A stretch of DNA of 6,992 bases from a bacterium (GCA_027364665.1 DAHXOW010000064.1:1-6992), one strand, 5' to 3'. Counted from the stretch's first letter, positions 1-6,177 are shown. Numbers and translations are program-made. Notes: generated by a model from the sequence alone, not told the origin.

Positions 1-332
1 ATCAATCTTGATAAGGGAGTTCCGCTATCCGCAATTATTTGGCTGTGTTCCGGAATAATTGAAATATTGTTGGTTAAATTTTGAATAATTAACCCAGGAA
101 ACCCTGCATCAGAAAAAACTAAACGACTGCTTTGACCAATAACCATAAACGGGATGTCATTCTGACTACAAACCTTGACAGCTGCTATCAAATTTGACAT
201 TTCATTGGCTTGATAGAAAAAGTCTGCCATTCCACCCACGCGTAAAATGGTAATATCCTTCAAGGGAGCATATTCCCTGACCCCATTTCCAAGAATTGAC
301 CTTAAAACATTTGAGGTTTGGTCTGAGTCCAT
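1..332 (-). CDS. murB: UDP-N-acetylmuramate dehydrogenase MurB, N-terminal part (C-terminus beyond left edge)
   Basis: MurB is the cytoplasmic FAD enzyme that reduces UDP-GlcNAc-enolpyruvate to UDP-MurNAc with NADPH. The visible 110 residues read as the start of its FAD-binding (PCMH-type) domain: a leader of about 30 residues, then ITILRVGGMADFF (residues 27-39, matching the family T-x-R-hGG-x-A signature), a helix, NDIPFMVIGQSSRLVFSDAGFPGLII (residues 58-83, in the place of the family's LGxGSNLLVxDxGFxGxVI), and DSGTPLSRL (residues 102-110). Start: the ATG at 332-330 gives the usual leader length. In-frame GTG and TTG codons further upstream (about 362-367) lie between a stop codon and this ATG but coincide with promoter-like sequence, and no Shine-Dalgarno sequence precedes any of them. 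The gene follows murC in the usual dcw order, with the antisense GalT-like gene between. Oddity: the normally conserved GxGSN reads GQSSR. Family assignment is secure for the part seen. Confidence 0.88.
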   Translation of the reverse strand, partial: MDSDQTSNVLRSILGNGVREYAPLKDITILRVGGMADFFYQANEMSNLIAAVKVCSQNDIPFMVIGQSSRLVFSDAGFPGLIIQNLTNNISIIPEHSQIIADSGTPLSRL

Positions 333-339
333 CGGCGAT

Positions 340-368
340 ATTATAACAATTTTCCCGCTTGGCACCAA
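340..368 (-). promoter_or_regulatory. Predicted sigma-70-type promoter for murB
   Basis: Read on the minus strand, TTGGTG (368-363) is followed after exactly 17 bases by a perfect TATAAT (345-340). The -35 matches the first half of TTGACA only. The last base of the -10 is seven bases before the A of the murB ATG (332), so transcription would begin at or within one or two bases of the start codon. The -35 overlaps that of the opposing promoter by two bases. The motif and spacing are seen directly; promoter activity is inferred. Confidence 0.6.
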
Positions 369-387
369 TTAATAAACAGACTACGAT
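359..387 (+). promoter_or_regulatory. Predicted sigma-70-type promoter for the GalT-like gene
   Basis: TTGGCA (359-364, five of six matches to TTGACA) is followed after 17 bases by TACGAT (382-387, four of six matches to TATAAT). The expected transcription start is near 394, giving an untranslated leader of about 34 bases that contains the strong ribosome binding site at 414-420. The -35 element is one half of the inverted repeat TTGGCACCAA (359-368), the other half of which is the -35 of the murB promoter. Activity is inferred. Confidence 0.5.
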
Positions 388-413
388 TAAGATAGTTGAT
401 CGAACCTTAAAAA

Positions 414-420
414 GGGAGGA
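414..420 (+). promoter_or_regulatory. Strong ribosome binding site that fixes the GalT-like start
   Basis: GGGAGGA lies seven bases before the ATG at 428-430. It is the best Shine-Dalgarno match in the window and picks this ATG over the in-frame TTG at 359, which has no such site and would fall inside the predicted -35 element. Confidence 0.8.
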
Positions 421-427
421 TAAAGAA

Positions 428-1186
428 ATGCATTGCCGACGAGAGCCAGTGGCGCGTGATTTAGCGTTCGTTGGTTTTTCAAAAATGGACGACCCACCAG
501 ACGAAAACAATTATCTCTATGACTCATTTCCTGGCGAGCGAATGCAGGAAACGATTATCCCCATTACTTCCATGATGCAAGACAAGTCATTGATCGACAT
601 GGACACAACAATGCTCCGTGACTTATTTACCACAATAAAAGACGATTTAAACAAAAATATAAGCAAGGATCATAAATGTGTTTACATCACCTACGACGGA
701 GAAGAACATTCGCATATACACTTGGCCTTGCTCAAATCTTTGCCTATTATCCTATTAATGGAGATGCAGGATAGAGAATTCTTCGCCAAAGAACATGAAA
801 GATGTCCGAGTTGCGATATGGTCAAATATGAAGCTAATCATAAACGAAAAATTTTTGAATCGGATAATTTTATCGTTTTTTGTCCATTCGCAAGCGGCGA
901 TTGGTCAGTAAAAATAATGCCAAAAGATCATCAACCCGCATTTCATATGTTAGAGGATCTAATTGAATTTACAGAAATATTTTATTGTTTGCAGAAAAAA
1001 CTAATAAAAATTACCCGTAACAAGATCGACTGGGTAATAAAATATCCAAATATTTCTGAATATCACTGGGAAATGCAACTGATTCCACATAGGCACGAAA
1101 GCATGTTCGAACGTGTCAGCGGAGTAATGATTTTTCAGGTTAGTCCAGAAATAGCAGCATGGCGGTTAAGAACTGCTACCCCCTGA
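428..1186 (+). CDS. Short galactose-1-phosphate uridylyltransferase-like protein (GalT/HIT superfamily)
   Basis: A 252-residue soluble protein related to GalT, the enzymes that move a nucleotidyl group between UDP-sugars and sugar phosphates through a histidine-bound intermediate. Matches in order: CRREPVARDLAFVGF (residues 3-17, like the GalT N-terminal RxDPVxGxW stretch); GERMQETIIPITSM then a helix (36-75, like GxHEVIIETPxH); EHSHIHLALLKSLP (93-106, in the place of the catalytic HPHxQ, nucleophile probably His96); CPSCDM (126-131); ESDNFIVFCPFASGDWSVKIMP (144-165, the very typical ENxxFVAFxPFAS stretch, lysine, aspartate, histidine following); YHWEMQLIP and VSPEIAAWRLR (212-248, the GalT C-terminal end). 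It is about 70-90 residues shorter than usual GalT: the N-terminal CxxC zinc region is missing. The Gln after the catalytic HxH is His, giving HxHxH as in HIT hydrolases, and the C-terminal HxHxE reads HWEMQ. It is the only plus-strand gene, convergent with murC (11-base overlap) and divergent from murB. Substrate unknown; could be a nucleotide-sugar phosphorylase or another HIT-type nucleotidyl enzyme rather than true GalT. Confidence 0.82.
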   Translation: MHCRREPVARDLAFVGFSKMDDPPDENNYLYDSFPGERMQETIIPITSMMQDKSLIDMDTTMLRDLFTTIKDDLNKNISKDHKCVYITYDGEEHSHIHLALLKSLPIILLMEMQDREFFAKEHERCPSCDMVKYEANHKRKIFESDNFIVFCPFASGDWSVKIMPKDHQPAFHMLEDLIEFTEIFYCLQKKLIKITRNKIDWVIKYPNISEYHWEMQLIPHRHESMFERVSGVMIFQVSPEIAAWRLRTATP

Positions 1187-2531
1187 GCTTGCTCAGGGGA
1201 TTATTTTTGATTAATTCTGCTCCGATTTTCCAAACATCAGTTGCTCCAATCGTAAAAATTAGTCCTTTGTGCCAATCCTTAGTGACTGATTTGGCCAATT
1301 CAACAGCTTCCTGATTAGAACTGACTACCTCTGCTTTATCACCAATTAGCGCAGCCAACCTTTGGCTAGTTGCCAACTCAACATCCTCGGTGACTTCTCT
1401 TCCTTCCACCTGATAAACAGGCAACAATATAATCCGGTCCGCTGACTCCAACGACTTTGCGGTTTCGGTCATCAAGTGTGCCAGACGATTTGCTTGATGA
1501 GGTTGATGAATTAATAAAATCGGTTGATTCGGATAACGCGACCTTGCGCCTTGTAAAACGGCTTTGATTTCGGTTGGATGATGTCCAAAGTCGTCAAAAA
1601 CCATGATGCGTTTATCTAATAAACCCAGGTATTCAAATCTTCTATCAACTCCTGGAAAATCAGCCAGGGCTGCTAAAGCCATTTTCGGCTCAATACCCAA
1701 ACTGACAGTTAAAGCCAAAGCCGCTAAAGCGTCTAATAAAAAGTGATCACCAGGAGCCCTTAGTTTAATTGGCAAATGATAAGGAACAACAATTCCCTTT
1801 TCGTCCAAACAGACCGATCCGTGGCGAAGGCCATAGTCAATAATTCTTGCTTTGCTGCCTTCAGCCGCAAACCTAATATCTGGGTCATCGGCCCATCCTA
1901 CTATTACATCACTAGTCTGCGACAGGTAATGGCGAAAGGCCTGAACATACGATTCTTTTGTCGGATAAGTATCAAAGTGATCGTGGTCAATGTTAGTGAC
2001 AATAGAATGAGTCGGATTATACTCTAAAAAACGCTTTGCATATTCATCGGCTTCTATAACAAAATAATCGTTTTTGCCAATCAACGCATTTCCCGACCAC
2101 GGCTTAAAATATCCGCCCAAAGCGACTGTAGGCTCAAACCCTGACTTTTGACAAATCCAACCAACCATCGCTGTGGTTGTGGTTTTACCGTGAGCACCGG
2201 CTATACCGATTCTAATTTTGGCCCGGTTAAAATAATTGGCCGCGGCTTGGGCAAAATTATAAGTTGGTATGCCCAAATTTCTAGCTTTTTCCAATTCAAT
2301 ATAACTAGCCGATTGTTCAGTAATAGCCGTGCTGTACCATACTTGATCGACCGACGAATCAATGCATGATAAACAATGCGGTATGTTGATTTTTATACCC
2401 CTGTTCTGAAGCCGTTGGACAGTTTGACTTTCTATTGCGTCAGAGCCACTAACCTTATACCCAGACTGTAAAGCCAAATCAACCAGATAAGCAGCCGCGG
2501 CACCACCGATACCGATAAGATAAATCTTCAT
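1176..2531 (-). CDS. murC: UDP-N-acetylmuramate--L-alanine ligase MurC
   Basis: Cytoplasmic ATP-dependent ligase that adds the first amino acid (normally L-Ala) to UDP-MurNAc. At 451 residues it has the full three-domain Mur ligase length. Visible: N-terminal Rossmann-like domain with IGIGG (6-10) and VSGSD (27-31); ATP-binding loop GAHGKTTTT (112-120); IEADEYAKRFL (159-169) and TNIDHDHFDTY (179-189) of the central domain; RRFEYLG (297-303); FDDFGHHPTEI (312-322), the MurC-type DDYxHHPTE motif; QPHQANRL (343-350) and IGATDVW (428-434). The HHPTE and EADE motifs together with the length favour MurC over MurD, MurE, MurF; Mpl is less likely from gene context. The ATG overlaps the murG stop by four bases (ATGA), with a good GGAGGT six bases upstream (2543-2538). 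The C-terminal PLSKLRG is encoded by the hairpin shared with the opposing gene. Oddities: GIGGAAAA in place of GIGGxGMS, and GDHFLLDALAA (261-271) in place of GxHNxxNALAA. Confidence 0.96.
   Translation of the reverse strand: MKIYLIGIGGAAAAYLVDLALQSGYKVSGSDAIESQTVQRLQNRGIKINIPHCLSCIDSSVDQVWYSTAITEQSASYIELEKARNLGIPTYNFAQAAANYFNRAKIRIGIAGAHGKTTTTAMVGWICQKSGFEPTVALGGYFKPWSGNALIGKNDYFVIEADEYAKRFLEYNPTHSIVTNIDHDHFDTYPTKESYVQAFRHYLSQTSDVIVGWADDPDIRFAAEGSKARIIDYGLRHGSVCLDEKGIVVPYHLPIKLRAPGDHFLLDALAALALTVSLGIEPKMALAALADFPGVDRRFEYLGLLDKRIMVFDDFGHHPTEIKAVLQGARSRYPNQPILLIHQPHQANRLAHLMTETAKSLESADRIILLPVYQVEGREVTEDVELATSQRLAALIGDKAEVVSSNQEAVELAKSVTKDWHKGLIFTIGATDVWKIGAELIKNNPLSKLRG
1180..1208 (+). terminator. 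Rho-independent terminator for the GalT-like gene
   Basis: An 8-bp perfect stem, CCCCTGAG (1180-1187) with CTCAGGGG (1192-1199), closed by a CTTG tetraloop, is followed by ATTATTTTT. The TGA stop of the GalT-like gene (1184-1186) lies inside the left arm. On the other strand the same hairpin encodes the last residues of MurC, and there it is followed by TAGCAGTT with no T-run, so it should terminate plus-strand transcription only. Confidence 0.85.
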
Positions 2532-3634
2532 TTTGCCACCTCCAGAATAATTGAGGCTATTTTTTTCGATGCGTTTTTTGGATTAATATTGGCCATATTT
2601 TCTCCCATTTCTTCCAGATTCTTGGAATCAAATATTAGCCTATCGATCAGGTTCTTTAAAGTCGTTCCTGTTAAACCAATTTCCGGCAAAACAATAGCTC
2701 CCCCGGCATCAGAAATAAATTGAGCATTGGTTACCTGATGATTTTGAGCAGCGGAAGGCAGCGGGATCAGAATAGCCGGTATCGCAAAATAGGACAAGTC
2801 GGCCAAAGTATTGGCGCCAGACCGACTAATAACTAGCCTGGCCAAATCAAGAGCCGAAGCAAGCGTTGGACGATCTAAGAATCCATCACAATAATAATGC
2901 TTTTTTAAACTCGCCGGTAATGATTTTTTTATCGCGAGAGCTTCCGATAACTGACTGGCCCCTGTTTGATGGATTACTTGAAACTGATCAATCAATCCAG
3001 ACAACGTTTCCCATACGTGTCGATTAATTGCTGATGAACCCTGACTGCCACCTAAAACAACTATTATAGGCAGGTTGTCTTTAAAACCAAATTTTCTCAA
3101 ACTGACATTTCGAGTGCTTTTATCAACTCGATCCCAAACAACCGGATTACCGCAAAAAACCGCTTTTTCAGCAATTGATTTTGGATAAAGACCAATCGGA
3201 AAACCGGTGCATAATTTACTTACAAATCTAAAACCTAATTTGTTAGAGAAGCCAAGAGCGGTATCAGACTCGTGAGAGACAACCGGTATTCTAAGTAACC
3301 CCGCAGCAAATATCGTTGGCAAGGCAACATAGCCAGATTTTGAGAAAACCACTTGAGGTTTAAAATTATATAAAGTCTTTAATGCTTGAAACATACCGCC
3401 TATAGCCAAAAAAGGATCGCGTAAATTATTCCAAGATGCATAACGGCGCAATTTGCCAACACTAATAGGCACAAAATCAATTCCGGCTTCATTTGCCGCA
3501 AATTCTTCCCTGGAATTAGCGGCCCCAAGCCATAATAGCTCAATCTGAGCCTTTTCTTTTAACGAATTAATCACAGCTAAAACAGGCTCAACGTGGCCGC
3601 CAGTTCCACCACCTGCAATAGCAATCCTAATCAT
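2528..3634 (-). CDS. murG: Lipid I N-acetylglucosaminyltransferase MurG
   Basis: MurG is a GT-B fold (family GT28) glycosyltransferase on the inner face of the membrane that moves GlcNAc from UDP-GlcNAc to lipid I, making lipid II. The 368-residue length is normal. Visible: GGGTGGHVEP (8-17), the N-terminal glycine-rich loop for the lipid-linked acceptor; SKSGYVALP (98-106); HESD (121-124, where many families have HEQN); GGSQGSSAIN (195-204), first loop of the nucleotide-sugar domain; HQTG (222-225); SRSGANTLADL (270-280) and IPLPSAAQNHQVTNA (290-304), the donor-binding stretch. Start: ATG at 3634 is two bases after the ftsW stop, with AAAGGA six bases upstream (3646-3641) inside the end of ftsW. 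The stop overlaps the murC start (ATGA). Oddity: the acidic residue of the SRxGAxTxxEL motif, which contacts the UDP ribose in known MurG, is Asp279 rather than Glu. Confidence 0.97.
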   Translation of the reverse strand: MIRIAIAGGGTGGHVEPVLAVINSLKEKAQIELLWLGAANSREEFAANEAGIDFVPISVGKLRRYASWNNLRDPFLAIGGMFQALKTLYNFKPQVVFSKSGYVALPTIFAAGLLRIPVVSHESDTALGFSNKLGFRFVSKLCTGFPIGLYPKSIAEKAVFCGNPVVWDRVDKSTRNVSLRKFGFKDNLPIIVVLGGSQGSSAINRHVWETLSGLIDQFQVIHQTGASQLSEALAIKKSLPASLKKHYYCDGFLDRPTLASALDLARLVISRSGANTLADLSYFAIPAILIPLPSAAQNHQVTNAQFISDAGGAIVLPEIGLTGTTLKNLIDRLIFDSKNLEEMGENMANINPKNASKKIASIILEVAK

Positions 3635-3636
3635 TT

Positions 3637-4749
3637 CTAATCCTTTGTGGAAAAACGCGAAACATTTAAGAGTATTCCGGTTGCCGCCATCAAAGCAACC
3701 AGAGCAGTCCGTCCGTAACTAACAAAAGGCAATGGCACACCTGTCAATGGTATCAAAGAAACCATTGCGGAAATATTAATCATCGCCTGTGCAATAAACC
3801 AAGTCGTGATACCAGTAGCAAGAAGCATTCCGAAATGATCCGGTGATTTTCTGGCAATTCTCATACCCCGCCAAGCGATGAAGGCATAAACCAAAACAAT
3901 CATAGCAGATCTTAAAAAACCAAGCTCCTCAACAATCACAGCAAAAATTGAATCGGTATGAGCCTCTGGCAAAAAACCGTTTTTCTCAACACCTTTCAAA
4001 AACCCGCGGCCAAACCAACCGCCAGAACCAATTGCAATTTTTGCCTGATTAATCTGATAACCCGATCCTTGTAAAGAAGAACTTGAATTAAGAAATGTCA
4101 AAACACGCTGCACGCGATAGGGCTCAATTTTAATAGCCAACCACGCAATCGTCAAAAGTGAAGCCACAGTAGCTACAATTTTGCTCAAATCGACCCCTGA
4201 AACAATATACATCACCAAAGATATTGAAAGCATGACACTTAACGTTCCCAGATCATGTTGTTGCAACAAAAGAAAGCTCATTAGTGCCAATACAACCAGA
4301 AACGGCAAAAAACTTTTCTTCCAACTTTGTATATCTTTATGCGACCCGCTGAACCAATCCGCTAAAAAAAGAATCAGAGTAATTTTGGCCAATTCGGATG
4401 GCTGTAAAGTCTGTCCAGCAAAGCCGACCCAACGATTTGCCCCATTAACCGATCCCTTGGATAAAACGGTAACAGATAAAAGCAAAACCAATGTTGCCAC
4501 TGGCCATATCCAACGACGCTTAGCATATATATGATAATCAATTTGCTGAAAAAACAACCAAGCGACGATTCCAATACCAAAAGCTATAAGTTGTCTAATC
4601 AGAAAATAGGTTGAATCAGCTGGATTACCGGTCTGATAACGAGACAAATCCGCGGAAGCCGAATATAGCATCAGTAAACCGAAAATGGATAAACCGAAAA
4701 TTGTCAAAGCGAGTGGAAAATCAATTTTTCCACGTTCACGAAATTTCAT
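3637..4749 (-). CDS. ftsW: SEDS-family peptidoglycan polymerase FtsW
   Basis: Integral membrane SEDS glycosyltransferase that polymerises lipid II at the septum with a class B penicillin-binding protein as partner. At 370 residues it is near the shorter end for FtsW. I count about ten hydrophobic segments (roughly 11-30, 50-67, 80-96, 120-133, 146-162, 170-185, 191-206, 266-293, 308-329, 349-364). SEDS motifs: NGANRWVGF and LQPSELAK (102-122); QHDLGT (164-169); YQINQAKIAIGSGGWFGRG (231-249); FLPEAHTDSIFAVIVEELGF (259-278) whose Asp266 lies where the catalytic Asp of RodA/FtsW is reported; GVPLPFVSYG (337-346). FtsW rather than RodA or SpoVE is chosen from its place between murD and murG. The ATG overlaps the murD stop by four bases; only a weak AAGGG nine bases upstream, so coupling to murD is likely. 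Oddities: EELGFLR has Arg280 where Gly is usual, and the SYGGSS stretch reads SYGRTA (344-349). Confidence 0.95.
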   Translation of the reverse strand: MKFRERGKIDFPLALTIFGLSIFGLLMLYSASADLSRYQTGNPADSTYFLIRQLIAFGIGIVAWLFFQQIDYHIYAKRRWIWPVATLVLLLSVTVLSKGSVNGANRWVGFAGQTLQPSELAKITLILFLADWFSGSHKDIQSWKKSFLPFLVVLALMSFLLLQQHDLGTLSVMLSISLVMYIVSGVDLSKIVATVASLLTIAWLAIKIEPYRVQRVLTFLNSSSSLQGSGYQINQAKIAIGSGGWFGRGFLKGVEKNGFLPEAHTDSIFAVIVEELGFLRSAMIVLVYAFIAWRGMRIARKSPDHFGMLLATGITTWFIAQAMINISAMVSLIPLTGVPLPFVSYGRTALVALMAATGILLNVSRFSTKD

Positions 4750-6161
4750 AAATCAAGACCCTTGACCAAATTAACAAACTGTTCAGCTCTATCTTTTGCA
4801 TTTTTGAACATTCCAAAACTAGCACAACCGGGTGAAAACAGTATCGTATCGCCAGGAACTGAAAATTCAATAGCCTTTTCAATAATTTCTTTCATGGAAA
4901 CCCCGCCATCGATCAATTTAGGAACGGATCTTTCGGCAGATTTAGTCGACTCTTGTAAAATTAGTTCACGAATCAAAGGACCGGTCTCTCCAACCAAAAT
5001 AACTGCTTTTAGTTTGGCCTCAATTAATTTTTTACTTAGTTCGGTCAGATCAATATTCTTAGAGCTACCGCCAACAATAATTAATGAATCTTTCGGAACA
5101 GTTAAAATGGCCGCCATAGTCGCTTCGGGAGCTGTGGCATACCCATCGTCAATCCAGTAACGATCAGCAAATTTTCCGATTGATTCAAGTCGGTGGGACA
5201 AACCGGAAAAGCCAGGCAAGTTGTTATTGATGGAACGGTTCGAAACTTCCAATAATTTTGCCACAGTTAATGCAGCAGCGACATTGCTATTGTTATGTTC
5301 GCCAACAAGAGGCGATTTCGAAAGAGGGCAAATCATCTCAGATTGTCCGTCCCGATTAAAAATAAACCACCTTTCATCCCCTTGTCTGCCGCAATAAACA
5401 CCATTATCCACTGATTTACGACTGCTAAACCACCAATTATTCGCCAAAGTAGCATATGAAAATTGCAGACTGGTCAATGAATCAGCATCAATTACGGCGA
5501 TATCGATTTTAGTCTGATTGGCAACTATGGCCTGTTTGGCTAGAATATATTCCTTGCGATTTTTGTGATAATCCAGATGTTCGTTGGTAATGTCTAAAAC
5601 GACAGCCATATTTGGGCTGGTTTTAATCCCTTGAAGCTGAAAACTGGATAGCTCTAAGACAACAATCTGTCCCGACAAGTCGTCAAATAACCACTCTATG
5701 AAAGTTTGTCCGAGATTACCAGCCAACTTAACTGGTTTACCAGATTTTTTCAACAAATAATAGATTAAAGATGCGGTTGTGCTTTTACCTTTTGTGCCCG
5801 TCACCCCGACCGTTTTAGCATTTGTATAACGTAAAAACAATTCTGTTTGACTAGTTACATTGATTCCAGCCTTTCTAGCTGCTACAAGCTCTGGCATCAG
5901 CCAAGAGATCCCGGGGCTTCTAATAATCAAATCGGTTTTTTCTAATCCGGATAGATAATCAGAGCCAGTTTTAAAAACAACGGTTCGGCCTGCTAATAAT
6001 TTTGCCTCTGCCGACAACTGATCTAAAGATTTTGCATCTCTAATCTCAACAATTGCCCCTAACGATAAAGAGAAATTGGCCATGGCCACACCTTCTAGAC
6101 CAGCACCTAAAACACAGATCCTTCGATGATTAAAAAGCTTTTTTAATTTGTCATCAATCAT
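4746..6161 (-). CDS. murD: UDP-N-acetylmuramoyl-alanine--glutamate ligase MurD (divergent substrate motifs)
   Basis: Cytoplasmic ATP-dependent ligase that adds the second stem residue (normally D-Glu) to UDP-MurNAc-L-Ala. With the chosen start it has 471 residues, normal for MurD. Visible: VLGAGLEGVAMA (17-28), uridine-binding Rossmann domain; RSPGI (81-85), the MurD SPGI motif; GVTGTKGKSTTA (119-130), ATP loop; LELSSFQL (169-176); ITNEHLDYH (191-199, usually DHLDYH); LAKQAI (207-212) with the lysine that is carbamylated in Mur ligases, Lys209; GEHNNSNVAAAL (287-298); HRLE (323-326); IVGGSSKNIDL (362-372); FSPGCASFGMFKNAKDRAEQF (442-462). Start: ATG at 6161 has GAGGT five bases upstream (6171-6167) and lies 16 bases after the mraY stop; a TTG at 6188 in the same frame would overlap mraY and has no such site. 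Oddities: the NDSKATN motif reads DDGYATA (338-344), and SFDxF near the C-terminus reads SFGMF, both in the amino-acid substrate region. Confidence 0.94.
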   Translation of the reverse strand: MIDDKLKKLFNHRRICVLGAGLEGVAMANFSLSLGAIVEIRDAKSLDQLSAEAKLLAGRTVVFKTGSDYLSGLEKTDLIIRSPGISWLMPELVAARKAGINVTSQTELFLRYTNAKTVGVTGTKGKSTTASLIYYLLKKSGKPVKLAGNLGQTFIEWLFDDLSGQIVVLELSSFQLQGIKTSPNMAVVLDITNEHLDYHKNRKEYILAKQAIVANQTKIDIAVIDADSLTSLQFSYATLANNWWFSSRKSVDNGVYCGRQGDERWFIFNRDGQSEMICPLSKSPLVGEHNNSNVAAALTVAKLLEVSNRSINNNLPGFSGLSHRLESIGKFADRYWIDDGYATAPEATMAAILTVPKDSLIIVGGSSKNIDLTELSKKLIEAKLKAVILVGETGPLIRELILQESTKSAERSVPKLIDGGVSMKEIIEKAIEFSVPGDTILFSPGCASFGMFKNAKDRAEQFVNLVKGLDL

Positions 6162-6166
6162 AACAA

Positions 6167-6171
6167 ACCTC
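6167..6171 (-). promoter_or_regulatory. Ribosome binding site that decides the murD start
   Basis: GAGGT on the minus strand lies five bases before the ATG at 6161 and just after the mraY stop (TAA, 6180-6178). It supports that ATG over the in-frame TTG at 6188, nine codons upstream. Confidence 0.7.
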
Positions 6172-6177
6172 AAACAA

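Noticed and set aside
359..427. N-terminal extension of the GalT-like protein from a TTG at 359
   Set aside because: No ribosome binding site precedes it, it lies within the predicted -35 box, and the ATG at 428 has an excellent GGGAGGA at the right distance and starts just before the conserved RREP stretch.
202..510. 102-residue open frame on the minus strand across the murB start region
   Set aside because: It overlaps murB and the GalT-like gene, covers the divergent promoters, has no recognisable domain and is out of frame with the clear MurB reading of the same strand.
1776..2369. Plus-strand open frames opposite murC (1776-2027 and 2148-2369)
   Set aside because: No domain, no ribosome binding site, and fully covered by the well-matched MurC reading.
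4181..5160. Open frames opposite or within ftsW and murD (4181-4534, 4374-4580, 4762-5160)
   Set aside because: Shadows of the real genes; sequences are low in recognisable motifs and none has a start context.
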